The notes below the pieces were generated by a model, which was not told where the DNA came from, made no database searches, and saw nothing but the letters and a program-made list of their open reading frames with translations. This document shows positions 1 to 7,508 of a stretch of 9,755 nucleotides of DNA, piece after piece. A program made the translations under genes and the position numbers. How positions within the stretch are numbered: the first letter of the stretch is position 1; each line of letters opens with the position of its first letter. This DNA is from Nitrosomonas eutropha (GTDB lineage: Bacteria > Pseudomonadota > Gammaproteobacteria > Burkholderiales > Nitrosomonadaceae). The stretch is taken from NCBI GenBank assembly GCA_014584635.1, contig JACTML010000084.1:1-9755 (forward strand). The letters run 5' to 3'.

Positions 1-66
1 CCATAGCAGGGTAATATGGCGTGAATAAACGAGTTTACAGTTGCATTCTCCATTTACCTGAATTCC

Positions 67-2040
67 ATGGCACCTCAATCTGAATTTACGCTGCGTGGCG
101 TTGCTGTTGGTATTGTGATTACGCTGATTTTTACTGCGGCCAATATTTATTTTGGTCTGAAGGCGGGGATCACGTTTGCCACTTCGATTCCGGCAGCGGT
201 GATTTCGATGGCGCTGCTCCACAGGTTTCAGCGGGTAACGATTCAGGAAAACAACATTGTGCAGACGGTGGCATCGGCAGCAGGGACATTGTCGGCGATC
301 ATTTTTGTGCTGCCCGGTCTGATCATGATCGGCTGGTGGCAGGGTTTTCCGTTCTGGATGACGTTTGGCATTTGCCTGACGGGCGGCGTGCTGGGGGTGA
401 TGTACACCATTCCGCTGCGCCGGGCGCTGGTAACCGATTCAAACCTGCCTTATCCGGAAGGTGTTGCTTGTGCCGAGGTGTTAAAAGTTGGCACTGTGAC
501 TTGTCAGTCTGATGACGTTTATGGCGAGCAGGCCGTTAATCGTGCCGGGTTGCGGGCGATCATTATTGGAAGTGCCTGTTCCGCGCTGTTTGCCGTAATC
601 GAAGCAACCAGATTATTTGCAGCTTCTATTTCGTACTACTTCAGCGTGGGGACGCGCAGCGTGACCGGGTTTGATTTTAGTCTGTCGCTGGCGTTATTTG
701 CCGTGGGGCATCTGGTCGGTTTATGGGTCGGCCTGGCAATGCTGGCAGGTGCGCTGGCGGGGTGGGGCTGGGCGGTGCCGCATTACAGTGCCTTGCTTGA
801 TCTGGCGGATAGTTCAGCGATGCAGCTGGCGCAAACGGTCTGGTCAGAAAAAGTACGGTTTTTGGGAGCAGGTGCCATTGGTGTGGCTGCAGTCTGGGCG
901 TTGATCAAGCTGGTGCGGCCTGTTATCAGGGGGTTGCGGGATGCCTGGTGGGCTGCTCGTCTGCGCAGGACCGGGTATTCGGCAGCTTTGCCGCGTACCG
1001 AGTTCGATATTCCGATTTCCATCGTGGGGTTGGTGGTGATTGTGACGCTGCTGCCGCTTATTTGGCTGCTGATTCACTTCATCCACGCCAGTGGATTGCA
1101 TGCGCATGTCGTCCCGCTGGTGACCGGCACCACCTTCTTTATTGTCCTGATCACCCTTCTGGTTGCAGCAGTGTGTGGCTACATGGCCGGATTGATTGGT
1201 TCCAGCAACAGTCCGTTATCAGGAGTTGGCATTCTGGTGGTTGTCGTGGCTGCGCTGTTGCTGATGTTCGGTCTTGGTCATTTGTATCCCGCTGATGAAA
1301 AGCGTGCGCTGGTGGCGTATGCACTGTTTGTCACTGCCATCATTTTTGCCGGTGCCACGATTGCCAACGACAATCTGCAGGATCTCAAAACTGGTCAGCT
1401 GGTAGGCGCTACTCCCTGGAAACAGCAGGTGGCGCTGGCGATTGGCGTGGCTGCGGGTGCAGTCATCATTCCGCCTGTGCTGGATTTGCTGCGTGCAGGC
1501 TATGGTTTTTCAGGTGCGCCGGGTGCTGATCCTGCGCGTGCATTGCCGGCACCGCAGGCTGGTTTGATTGCTGCATTGGCTCAAGGGGTCATCGAACGTG
1601 CGATTGATTGGCATCTGCTGGGTGCAGGGGCAGTGATTGGGGGCATGGCAGTGCTCATTGACGAACTGCTTGCGCGCACCGGCATGCGCGCCAGATTACC
1701 TCCCCTAGGCGTGGGGCTGGGCATCTATCTGCCAACAGCAACAACGTTAATGGTGGTGCTTGGTGCGTTGGCGGGTGCGGCGTTCAATTATCACGCTGAA
1801 CGACAATCCGCTTCCCGGGCGGAGGGCGTTAAACGATTAAGCGTACTGCTGGCTTCCGGATTGATCGTGGGAGAAAGTTTGCTGGGTGTCTTGCTGGCAG
1901 CTGGCATTGCGTTTTCCGGTAACGATGCACCACTGGCGCTGGTGGAAGGCAGTTTTGCTCCGTTCTCACTCTGGCTGGGTGGGGGTGCATTCCTGTTGTT
2001 ACTGATTGCGCTGTATCGCTGGGTTATGCGCAATGGGTGA
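67..2040 (+). CDS. OPT-family (oligopeptide transporter superfamily) membrane transporter
   Basis: A 657-residue polytopic inner-membrane protein, the usual size for bacterial OPT transporters. These are secondary carriers for small peptides or metal chelates; the substrate here cannot be read from sequence. Family-typical stretches seen: an N-terminal EFTLRG followed by a long hydrophobic helix ending in AANIYFGLKAG (about residues 6-35), SIPAAVISMALL (40-51), ENNIVQTVASAAGT (61-74), LPYPEGVACAEVLKVG (127-142), and a loop NDNLQDLKTGQLVG near residue 434. Hydrophobic segments continue to the C-terminus, which ends with a short basic tail. The ATG at 67 is the first usable start after an in-frame TGA at 22-24, but no Shine-Dalgarno sequence precedes it, so the start is somewhat uncertain. 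The last 42 bases overlap the end of the opposite-strand oxidoreductase gene. The family call is confident; the substrate is unknown. Confidence 0.9.
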   Translation: MAPQSEFTLRGVAVGIVITLIFTAANIYFGLKAGITFATSIPAAVISMALLHRFQRVTIQENNIVQTVASAAGTLSAIIFVLPGLIMIGWWQGFPFWMTFGICLTGGVLGVMYTIPLRRALVTDSNLPYPEGVACAEVLKVGTVTCQSDDVYGEQAVNRAGLRAIIIGSACSALFAVIEATRLFAASISYYFSVGTRSVTGFDFSLSLALFAVGHLVGLWVGLAMLAGALAGWGWAVPHYSALLDLADSSAMQLAQTVWSEKVRFLGAGAIGVAAVWALIKLVRPVIRGLRDAWWAARLRRTGYSAALPRTEFDIPISIVGLVVIVTLLPLIWLLIHFIHASGLHAHVVPLVTGTTFFIVLITLLVAAVCGYMAGLIGSSNSPLSGVGILVVVVAALLLMFGLGHLYPADEKRALVAYALFVTAIIFAGATIANDNLQDLKTGQLVGATPWKQQVALAIGVAAGAVIIPPVLDLLRAGYGFSGAPGADPARALPAPQAGLIAALAQGVIERAIDWHLLGAGAVIGGMAVLIDELLARTGMRARLPPLGVGLGIYLPTATTLMVVLGALAGAAFNYHAERQSASRAEGVKRLSVLLASGLIVGESLLGVLLAAGIAFSGNDAPLALVEGSFAPFSLWLGGGAFLLLLIALYRWVMRNG

Positions 2041-2658
2041 TTGCAGCCAGCTATCCAGTAACTGGCGCAGTGTTTCGAAGGGGCGGTAGCCTGTGGTCAA
2101 TAAATAACGCTGTGCTGCGCTTTCGATCACAAGCGTCGGAAATCCGCTGATACCCCATTGTGCGGCACGCTGAAAACCTTCCAAAGTATGCTGTTTGGCG
2201 TTATCAGACTGAAATGCTGAAACGAACTGTGATTCCGGTATAGCCAGATGTACAGCGAGTTCTGCCAGGGTGGCAAGTTGTGTGACATCTTTCTGGTCAA
2301 CGTAAAAAGCGTGCTGTATCGCCGCGAAGAAGGGAAAGGTTTTTTCCGGATTGATGAATGAGGCGCTGACAACTCCCCGGCAGGCAGGTTCGGTATCGTA
2401 AATAAAGGTTTCCGGCAGGGCGTGCTCAAAGGTAAAAGGTTGCCCGGTAGTGGCGTGTACTGTATGCCAGTGCTGCAGGATTTGCGCTCTTTTTTCCGGC
2501 AGAAGCGGTGCGGCTGTTCCCGGGCGCAAGCCGCCCGGCATCAGTTTCAGGGTGAAGGCTGTGGCGTATTCCTCTCTGATTTGCGCAATAACCGGTGCAA
2601 AACCCCAGCACCATGAACACATGGGGTCGGCGATATACCATAAAACCGGTTTTTCCAT
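1999..2658 (-). CDS. DsbA/FrnE-family thioredoxin-fold thiol oxidoreductase (predicted protein-disulfide isomerase)
   Basis: A 219-residue protein of the DsbA-like thioredoxin superfamily. It opens with a beta strand running straight into DPMCSWCWGF, giving a CxxC redox site CSWC at residues 14-17. A helical insertion fills the middle, and the cis-proline loop GISGFPTLVIE supplies Pro174 next to the active site. There is no signal peptide, so it is expected to act in the cytoplasm, unlike periplasmic DsbA. This matches the family of predicted cytoplasmic disulfide isomerases related to FrnE and 2-hydroxychromene-2-carboxylate isomerase, but the CxxC argues for redox chemistry rather than isomerisation of chromenes. 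The start ATG lies 18 bases downstream of the typA stop, so the two are probably cotranscribed. Its tail overlaps the transporter gene by 42 bases. The natural substrate is unknown. Confidence 0.88.
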   Translation of the reverse strand: MEKPVLWYIADPMCSWCWGFAPVIAQIREEYATAFTLKLMPGGLRPGTAAPLLPEKRAQILQHWHTVHATTGQPFTFEHALPETFIYDTEPACRGVVSASFINPEKTFPFFAAIQHAFYVDQKDVTQLATLAELAVHLAIPESQFVSAFQSDNAKQHTLEGFQRAAQWGISGFPTLVIESAAQRYLLTTGYRPFETLRQLLDSWLQSPIAHNPAIQRNQ

Positions 2659-2676
2659 GTGTATTGCCGGGCAGTA

Positions 2677-4491
2677 TCAGACAGTACCGCGGCTGGCCCG
2701 CTTGCGTTCGTGTTCCAGCAGGAAACGTTTGCGGATACGAATACTTTTGGGGGTGATTTCCACCAGCTCGTCATCCGCGATGAATTCAACTGCTGATTCC
2801 AGTGTCAGCTGAATGGGCGGAGTCAGCACAACGGCCTCGTCGTGGCCGGATGCGCGAATATTGGTGAGCTGCTTGCCTTTGATCGGATTGACGACCAGAT
2901 CATTTTCCCGGCTGTGAATACCGATGACCATGCCCTCGTAAACCGGTTCGCCAGGGTTGACAAACATGCGTCCGCGTTCCTGCAGTTTCCACAATGCATA
3001 AGCGACCACTTCGCCGTATTCAGCCGAGATCAGCACGCCGTTTTTGCGCGAGGCAATATCCGGCCGCATCGGTGCGTATTCATCGAAAACATGGCTCATG
3101 ATGCCGGTGCCGCGCGTCAGCGTCATGAATTCGGACTGGAAGCCGATCAGGCCACGTGCGGGAATACGATAATCCAGTCTGACCCGGCCGCGTCCATCGC
3201 TGATCATATCCAGCAGATCGCCACGGCGTGTGCCCAGCGCTTCCATGACCGCACCCTGATTGGCTTCATCGATATCAAGCGTCAATATTTCAAACGGTTC
3301 GCACTTGACGCCATCCATTTCGCGAACAACTACTTTGGGGCGGGATACTGCCAGTTCGTAGCCTTCACGGCGCATGTTCTCAAGCAGGATAGTCAAGTGC
3401 AGCTCGCCACGCCCGGAAACAAGAAACGAATCGGTTTCACCGGTTTCTTCCAGTTTCAGGGCAACGTTGGTCAGCAATTCTTTTTCAAGACGTTCGCGCA
3501 GCTGGCGGCTGGTAACGAATTTGCCTTCCTTGCCGGCAAAAGGGGAGGTATTGACCTGAAAAGTCATCGAAAGAGTGGGCTCATCAACTTTGGGCATGGG
3601 CAATGCTTCCGGCTGATTGATATCTGCCAGGGTGGTGCCGATACTGAGTTCGTCGATGCCGCTGATCAGCACAATTTCGCCGGCGGCCGCTTCATTTAAT
3701 GGCGCCTGCTCCAATCCCTGAAAACCGGATACCTGGTTAACACGCGATTTTTTTGATGATTGTCCGCCCGTCATCACCATGACTTCCTGGCCGGGTTTCA
3801 GGCGTCCCCGGCTGATTTTGCCAATGCCCAGACGTCCGACAAAACTGGAATAATCCAGCGCACTGATCTGCAGTTGCAGCGGTTGGTCGGGATCGCCCTT
3901 TGGCGCGGGCACATGCTTGAGGATCAGATCAAACAGCGGGCGCATGTCACTGCCAGGTTGATTGGGGTCTGGCGTGGCGTAACCGTTCAGCCCGGAAGCG
4001 TAAATTACCGGGAAATCCAGTTGTTCTTCAGTGGCATTCAGTTTGTCGAACAGGTCAAACGTCTGGTTTACCACCCAGTCCGGCCGGGCGCCCGGACGAT
4101 CTATCTTGTTGACCACCACAATCGGACGTAACCCTGCTGCCAGGGCTTTGCGTGTAACAAAGCGGGTTTGCGGCATTGGGCCTTCAACTGCATCTACCAG
4201 CAGCAGCACACCGTCCACCATCGACAGGACACGCTCAACCTCACCGCCAAAATCAGCGTGGCCGGGGGTATCCACGATATTAATGTGAACACCGGCGTAG
4301 TCGATTGCGCAATTCTTGGAAAAAATCGTGATCCCGCGCTCGCGTTCGATATCGTCCGAATCCATTACCCGTTCAGCAATGGTCTGGTGGGCAGCAAACG
4401 TACCGGCCTGATGCAGCAGTTTGTCCACCATTGTGGTCTTGCCGTGGTCCACGTGAGCAATAATGGCGATATTACGGAGCGGGCGTGTCAT
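2677..4491 (-). CDS. typA: Ribosome-associated translational GTPase TypA/BipA
   Basis: A 604-residue translational GTPase, close to the roughly 607 residues of E. coli BipA. It belongs to the EF-G/LepA class, binds the 70S ribosome, and is linked to 50S assembly and to growth under cold or stress. All G motifs are intact: G1 AHVDHGKT (12-19), G2 RGIT (52-55), G3 DTPGHADF (74-81), G4 NKID (128-131) and a G5-like ASGL (165-168). Domains II, III and V follow ([39 protein letters not shown]; the [17 protein letters not shown] block), then the BipA-specific C-terminal domain ending in a basic [21 protein letters not shown] tail. The start is supported by an AAGGAA Shine-Dalgarno about nine bases upstream and a strong promoter. 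It is the first gene of a likely two-gene unit with the downstream oxidoreductase. Confidence 0.98.
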   Translation of the reverse strand: MTRPLRNIAIIAHVDHGKTTMVDKLLHQAGTFAAHQTIAERVMDSDDIERERGITIFSKNCAIDYAGVHINIVDTPGHADFGGEVERVLSMVDGVLLLVDAVEGPMPQTRFVTRKALAAGLRPIVVVNKIDRPGARPDWVVNQTFDLFDKLNATEEQLDFPVIYASGLNGYATPDPNQPGSDMRPLFDLILKHVPAPKGDPDQPLQLQISALDYSSFVGRLGIGKISRGRLKPGQEVMVMTGGQSSKKSRVNQVSGFQGLEQAPLNEAAAGEIVLISGIDELSIGTTLADINQPEALPMPKVDEPTLSMTFQVNTSPFAGKEGKFVTSRQLRERLEKELLTNVALKLEETGETDSFLVSGRGELHLTILLENMRREGYELAVSRPKVVVREMDGVKCEPFEILTLDIDEANQGAVMEALGTRRGDLLDMISDGRGRVRLDYRIPARGLIGFQSEFMTLTRGTGIMSHVFDEYAPMRPDIASRKNGVLISAEYGEVVAYALWKLQERGRMFVNPGEPVYEGMVIGIHSRENDLVVNPIKGKQLTNIRASGHDEAVVLTPPIQLTLESAVEFIADDELVEITPKSIRIRKRFLLEHERKRASRGTV

Positions 4492-4500
4492 AATTAAAGG

Positions 4501-4506
4501 TTCCTT
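4501..4506 (-). promoter_or_regulatory. Shine-Dalgarno site of typA
   Basis: The minus strand reads AAGGAA here, nine bases before the typA ATG (4489-4491). It is the clearest ribosome binding site in the window and fixes the typA start. Confidence 0.75.
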
Positions 4507-4541
4507 GGAAGTCGATCCGGGTAATTTGGGAAAAGCCGTAA

Positions 4542-4550
4542 ATTATAGCA
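4542..4550 (-). promoter_or_regulatory. Extended -10 promoter of typA
   Basis: On the minus strand the sequence reads TGCTATAAT: a perfect -10 hexamer preceded by the TGn extension. The expected start point is near 4535, which leaves a 5' leader of about 44 bases. The -35 region, about 17 bases upstream, is poor (TAATCA, three of six matches). That is tolerated in extended -10 promoters. This is a sequence call; no start site has been mapped. Confidence 0.65.
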
Positions 4551-4620
4551 GTGATCGAACTTCCTGATTAGTCATGGTGTTATCTGTTCACAGCAAGATT
4601 TTCTTAAAGCCCGAAGAAGC

Positions 4621-5226
4621 ATGTTTACTGGAATTATTGAAGCAGTCGGCAGTGTCCGACGGGTTTACCCCAGGAAAAACGCAGTAGGTGTTTATATTGA
4701 CCCCGGCGAACTGGATCTGACGGATGTCGCTATCGGAGACAGCATCGCTGTTAATGGTGTCTGCCTGACAGTAACCGCTTTTGAGGAAGGCTGTTTTACG
4801 GTTGATGTGTCTGGTGAAACACTGAGCTGTACATACGGTCTGGATATTCCCGGTAATCTGCTTAATCTGGAAAAGGCATTGCGGTTTTCAGACCGGCTGG
4901 ATGGCCATCTGGTTAGCGGACATGTGGAAGGCATCGGTGAGGTTGTACAATTTGAACAAGTGGGTGATCGTTGCCTGCTGGCGATTCAACCGCCGCCGCA
5001 ATTATTGGGCTATATTATTCCCAAGGGCTCCATTACGGTGGATGGAGTCAGTCTCACCGTCAACCGGATGACATCCGCACGGGTTGAAATCAACCTGATT
5101 CCCCATACATTGACCCATACCACTTTCAAACAGTTTAAAGCCGGCAGGAAAGTGAATCTCGAAACCGATATGATAGCGAAGTACGTGGCACGTTTACTCG
5201 AACAGGCGCAAGGCAGGCAGTCATGA
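4621..5226 (+). CDS. ribE: Riboflavin synthase, alpha chain
   Basis: Riboflavin synthase catalyses the final step of riboflavin synthesis, the dismutation of two 6,7-dimethyl-8-ribityllumazine molecules into riboflavin and a pyrimidine. At 201 residues it shows the diagnostic internal duplication of lumazine-binding barrels. The first opens with MFTGIIE and contains VNGVCLTV (44-51) and DVSGETL. The second opens near [13 protein letters not shown] (97-108) and contains VDGVSLTV (140-147) and [17 protein letters not shown] at the N-terminus is near invariant, so the ATG at 4621 is secure, although only a weak purine-rich GAAGAAG precedes it. It is the first gene of the plus-strand cluster and its stop overlaps the ribBX start by four bases (ATGA), suggesting translational coupling. 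No FMN riboswitch (RFN element) fits in the 129-base upstream spacer. Confidence 0.98.
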   Translation: MFTGIIEAVGSVRRVYPRKNAVGVYIDPGELDLTDVAIGDSIAVNGVCLTVTAFEEGCFTVDVSGETLSCTYGLDIPGNLLNLEKALRFSDRLDGHLVSGHVEGIGEVVQFEQVGDRCLLAIQPPPQLLGYIIPKGSITVDGVSLTVNRMTSARVEINLIPHTLTHTTFKQFKAGRKVNLETDMIAKYVARLLEQAQGRQS

Positions 5227-6353
5227 CAATTGCAACGATTGAAGAAGTTCTGACAGACTTCAAAAATGGAAAAATGGTTATCCTCATTGATGAGGAGGAT
5301 CGTGAAAATGAGGGAGATCTGGTACTGGCTGCTGATTTCGTGACACCGGAGGCGATTAATTTTATGGCGAGATACGGCAGAGGGCTGATCTGCCTGACCC
5401 TGACGGAAGAGCGTTGTCGCCAGCTGAAATTGCCAATGATGGTGGCGGATAATCATTCATCGCTGGGTACCAATTTCACTGCATCCATTGAAGCAGCCAG
5501 CGGCGTGACAACCGGTATTTCTGCTGCGGATCGTGCGCGTACTGTTCAGGCGGCTGTCAGGGCAGATGCAAAGCCGGAAGATCTGGTTCAGCCGGGTCAT
5601 ATTTTTCCGCTGAAAGCGCAGCAAGGGGGCGTGCTGGCGCGCGCCGGCCATACTGAGGCAGGTTGTGATCTGGGGCGTCTGGCCAGCCTGACAGAAGCGG
5701 CTGTGATTTGCGAAATCCTGAAAGAAAACGGTGAAATGGCACGGTTGCCAGATCTGCTTGAATTTGCGGATGAACATCATCTTAAGATTGGTACGATTGC
5801 CGATCTTATCCACTATCGCCGGCTCACGGAAAGCCTGGTTACACGGCTGTCTGAACGCCCCCTGCGAACGGTTTACGGAGAATTCAGACTGATTGCCTAC
5901 CATGATAAAATTACCGGCGTGACGCATCTCGCGCTGGTAAAGGGAACATGGAATGCTGGCGAAGAGGTGCTGGTGCGTGTGCATGAACCGCTGACAGTGA
6001 TTGATTTGCTGGAAATTGATGCGCCGACACATTCCTGGAGTGTGCATGATGCGATGGCTGCCGTCGCGCAGGCTGAAAGGGGGGTGATTGTGCTGCTGCA
6101 TCGCAAAAATGATGCAAATGTGCTGACGGAGCGTATTCTGCAGGCGGCTCCTTCCTCTCCAGACAAACCCGTATCGGATTTGCGTCATCATGGCATCGGT
6201 GCGCAGATTCTGAAAGATCTGGGTGTCAGCAAGATGCGTCTGCTGGCTACTCCGCGCAGAATGCCCAGCATGACCGGCTTTGGCCTGGAAGTGAGCGGGT
6301 ACCTGGAGCCGGAAGATCACTCTCGCACATCAACCGGTTTTATCCGTTTTTGA
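5223..6353 (+). CDS. ribBX: RibBX: 3,4-dihydroxy-2-butanone-4-phosphate synthase with degenerate GTP cyclohydrolase II domain
   Basis: The 376-residue protein has two halves. Residues 1-205 are a complete DHBP synthase, converting ribulose 5-phosphate to the four-carbon precursor of riboflavin. They contain the acidic metal/active-site motif [10 protein letters not shown] (23-32), [10 protein letters not shown] (96-105), QPGHIFPL (123-130) and [10 protein letters not shown] (141-150). Residues 206-376 align with GTP cyclohydrolase II by length and by the ending [14 protein letters not shown] then LLATP and GFGLEV. However, the zinc-site block is replaced by [16 protein letters not shown], with no cysteines, and the RQEGRGIG loop is missing. 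This matches the RibBX variant described in Proteobacteria, in which the second domain has lost cyclohydrolase activity. Automatic annotation would usually call it ribBA. The start is supported by AAGG nine bases upstream and by the four-base overlap with ribE. Confidence 0.94.
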   Translation: MTIATIEEVLTDFKNGKMVILIDEEDRENEGDLVLAADFVTPEAINFMARYGRGLICLTLTEERCRQLKLPMMVADNHSSLGTNFTASIEAASGVTTGISAADRARTVQAAVRADAKPEDLVQPGHIFPLKAQQGGVLARAGHTEAGCDLGRLASLTEAAVICEILKENGEMARLPDLLEFADEHHLKIGTIADLIHYRRLTESLVTRLSERPLRTVYGEFRLIAYHDKITGVTHLALVKGTWNAGEEVLVRVHEPLTVIDLLEIDAPTHSWSVHDAMAAVAQAERGVIVLLHRKNDANVLTERILQAAPSSPDKPVSDLRHHGIGAQILKDLGVSKMRLLATPRRMPSMTGFGLEVSGYLEPEDHSRTSTGFIRF

Positions 6354-6381
6354 TCACAAACCCTGCCATTAACCTTAAAAC

Positions 6382-6388
6382 AGAGAGG
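6382..6388 (+). promoter_or_regulatory. Shine-Dalgarno site of ribH
   Basis: AGAGAGG lies ten bases before the ribH ATG at 6399. It supports that start and independent initiation after the 45-base gap from ribBX. Confidence 0.6.
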
Positions 6389-6398
6389 TGCAGCTTTT

Positions 6399-6893
6399 AT
6401 GTCCTACTATGACAATATTCTTGAAATAGATTCAGACCTTCATGGAAACGGCCTGTGCATCGGTATTGTCATGAGCCGTTTCAACATTGATGTGAGCGAA
6501 GGATTGCTGAGTGCCTGCACGACAGAACTTGCCAGACTGGGCGTACAGGAGGCAGACATTGTTCTGGTAACAGTGCCTGGTGCGCTGGAAATTCCGATTG
6601 CGCTGCAGAAACTGGCTGCTTCCGACCGGTTTGATGCCCTGATTGCGCTGGGTGCAGTAATTCATGGTGAAACCTATCATTTTGACGTCGTAGCCAATGA
6701 ATCAGCACGCGGGTTGATGGCTGCCGGACTGGAATATGGCATTCCCGTTGCAAACGGTATTCTTACCACGGATGATGAAGATCAGGCGACTGCCCGCATG
6801 GTGGAAAAAGGAGCAGAAGTGGCACGTGTTGCGGTGGAAATGGCTAATCTGGTATTGACGCTGGATGAAATGGATCAGTCCGCATCCTCATGA
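6399..6893 (+). CDS. ribH: 6,7-dimethyl-8-ribityllumazine synthase
   Basis: Lumazine synthase condenses 5-amino-6-ribitylaminouracil with 3,4-dihydroxybutanone 4-phosphate from the upstream RibBX; RibE then uses the product. The 164 residues have every expected motif: SRFN (26-29), VPGALEIP (59-66), [21 protein letters not shown] (from residue 85) with the catalytic-position histidine His94, and [14 protein letters not shown] (from 120). The residue before GET is His where Arg is common (VIRG), a minor variation. The C-terminal tail is slightly longer than in short orthologues. The start has a good Shine-Dalgarno. The stop overlaps the nusB start by four bases (ATGA), so ribH and nusB are probably translationally coupled, as in many proteobacteria. 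Confidence 0.98.
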   Translation: MSYYDNILEIDSDLHGNGLCIGIVMSRFNIDVSEGLLSACTTELARLGVQEADIVLVTVPGALEIPIALQKLAASDRFDALIALGAVIHGETYHFDVVANESARGLMAAGLEYGIPVANGILTTDDEDQATARMVEKGAEVARVAVEMANLVLTLDEMDQSASS

Positions 6894-7396
6894 CACCAGC
6901 AGACACTGCCCCATCATCCAGGCCCGCATCAGGACATAAAGGCGGCTACAAAAACCGCCGCCGCCTGTCACGCGAACTGGCTTTGCAGGGAATTTACCAA
7001 TGGCGTCTTGCCGGGGGGAATGCCCGGGATATTGACCGGCAACTGCAACAGGTCAAGTTTTATAACAAGGCGGATGGTTCCTATTTTTCCGATTTGCTGC
7101 AAGGTGTGCTGGAACACGCCAGTGGGCTGGAGGCATACATTCAGCCACATCTCGACCGGCAACTGGCGGAACTGAGCCCGGTGGAATGCTCGATTCTCTT
7201 AATTGGCACCTATGAAATGGTGCATCATCCGGAAATACCCTGCCGGGCGATTATCAATGAAGCGATAGAACTGACTAAAAGTTATGGCGGGACAGACGGG
7301 CATAAGTACGTCAACGGCGTATTGGACAAGCTCGCCGCGAAGTTGCGTGCTGTCGAGTTGCAGTATTCTCCTGCGCGCAACAAAACGCCCGGCTAG
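6890..7396 (+). CDS. nusB: Transcription antitermination factor NusB
   Basis: NusB pairs with NusE (ribosomal protein S10) and binds boxA RNA for processive rRNA transcription. The 168-residue protein contains the arginine-rich first helix [18 protein letters not shown] (from residue 21), [11 protein letters not shown] (66-76), the [15 protein letters not shown] helix (95-109), the [13 protein letters not shown] block (122-134) and the signature [12 protein letters not shown] (138-149). It is longer than the 139-residue E. coli protein because of about 20 extra polar residues before the Arg-rich helix and a C-terminal extension of about 15. The start overlaps the end of ribH by four bases, which supports it despite no clear Shine-Dalgarno. 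The TAG stop (7394-7396) lies at the left edge of an inverted-repeat element, so the element's arrival may have set the present C-terminus. Confidence 0.97.
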   Translation: MTPADTAPSSRPASGHKGGYKNRRRLSRELALQGIYQWRLAGGNARDIDRQLQQVKFYNKADGSYFSDLLQGVLEHASGLEAYIQPHLDRQLAELSPVECSILLIGTYEMVHHPEIPCRAIINEAIELTKSYGGTDGHKYVNGVLDKLAAKLRAVELQYSPARNKTPG

Positions 7397-7473
7397 GGAA
7401 TCTCTGCAAAACTGGCTGCGTTGTCTTTTTGCCTTGAACTGACTGCCTTACTAACGTTTTGCGGAGGTTCCCT
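7395..7473. repeat. MITE-like inverted-repeat element in the nusB-thiL spacer
   Basis: The left arm (7395-7412) and right arm (7456-7473) are complementary over 18 positions. Sixteen are Watson-Crick pairs and two are T/G, so the transcript could pair along the whole arm. The arms enclose a 43-base core (7413-7455). That core and the inner end of the left arm hold two near-identical 10-mers, AACTGGCTGC (7410-7419) and AACTGACTGC (7437-7446). Short terminal inverted repeats, about 80 bases in total and no coding capacity suggest a miniature inverted-repeat transposable element or an IS-derived fragment. No convincing target-site duplication is visible at the edges. The alternative is a stable RNA structure between the two genes; the long loop and lack of a following T-run argue against an intrinsic terminator. 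Confidence 0.6.
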
Positions 7474-7477
7474 TGCT

Positions 7478-7483
7478 TATAAA
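7478..7483 (+). promoter_or_regulatory. Possible -10 element for thiL
   Basis: TATAAA lies just outside the right arm of the inverted repeat, 25 bases before the thiL start. It matches five of six bases of the -10 consensus, but no good -35 hexamer sits at 16-18 bases, so this is a weak candidate. If real, it would give thiL-pgpA-pncC a promoter independent of ribE. Confidence 0.25.
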
Positions 7484-7508
7484 GATGTCCGTTTTACGAT
7501 AACCAGTC

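Noticed and set aside
21..83. Out-of-frame GTG-initiated peptide containing LPEF upstream of the transporter, resembling OPT N-termini and hinting at a frameshift
   Set aside because: The annotated frame already has its own EFTLRG motif, so a four-residue match in another frame is most simply coincidence.
948..1295. Plus-strand 115-codon frame inside the transporter gene
   Set aside because: Out of frame with a clear OPT protein, no recognised motif, and no independent start signal.
2046..2066. Small inverted repeat GCCAG...CTGGC with internal CCAGTAACTGG just after the transporter stop, considered as a terminator
   Set aside because: The stem is only five bases, is not followed by a T-run, and lies inside the conserved coding sequence of the oxidoreductase.
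2842..3699. Long plus-strand open frame (285 codons) antisense to typA
   Set aside because: It lies entirely within typA, whose protein is unambiguous with all G motifs. The antisense translation has no recognisable domain and is a by-product of codon bias.
5457..6320. Long minus-strand open frame (287 codons) antisense to ribBX
   Set aside because: It is fully covered by the conserved RibBX protein on the plus strand; the composition is rich in His and Gln with no domain, typical of a shadow frame.
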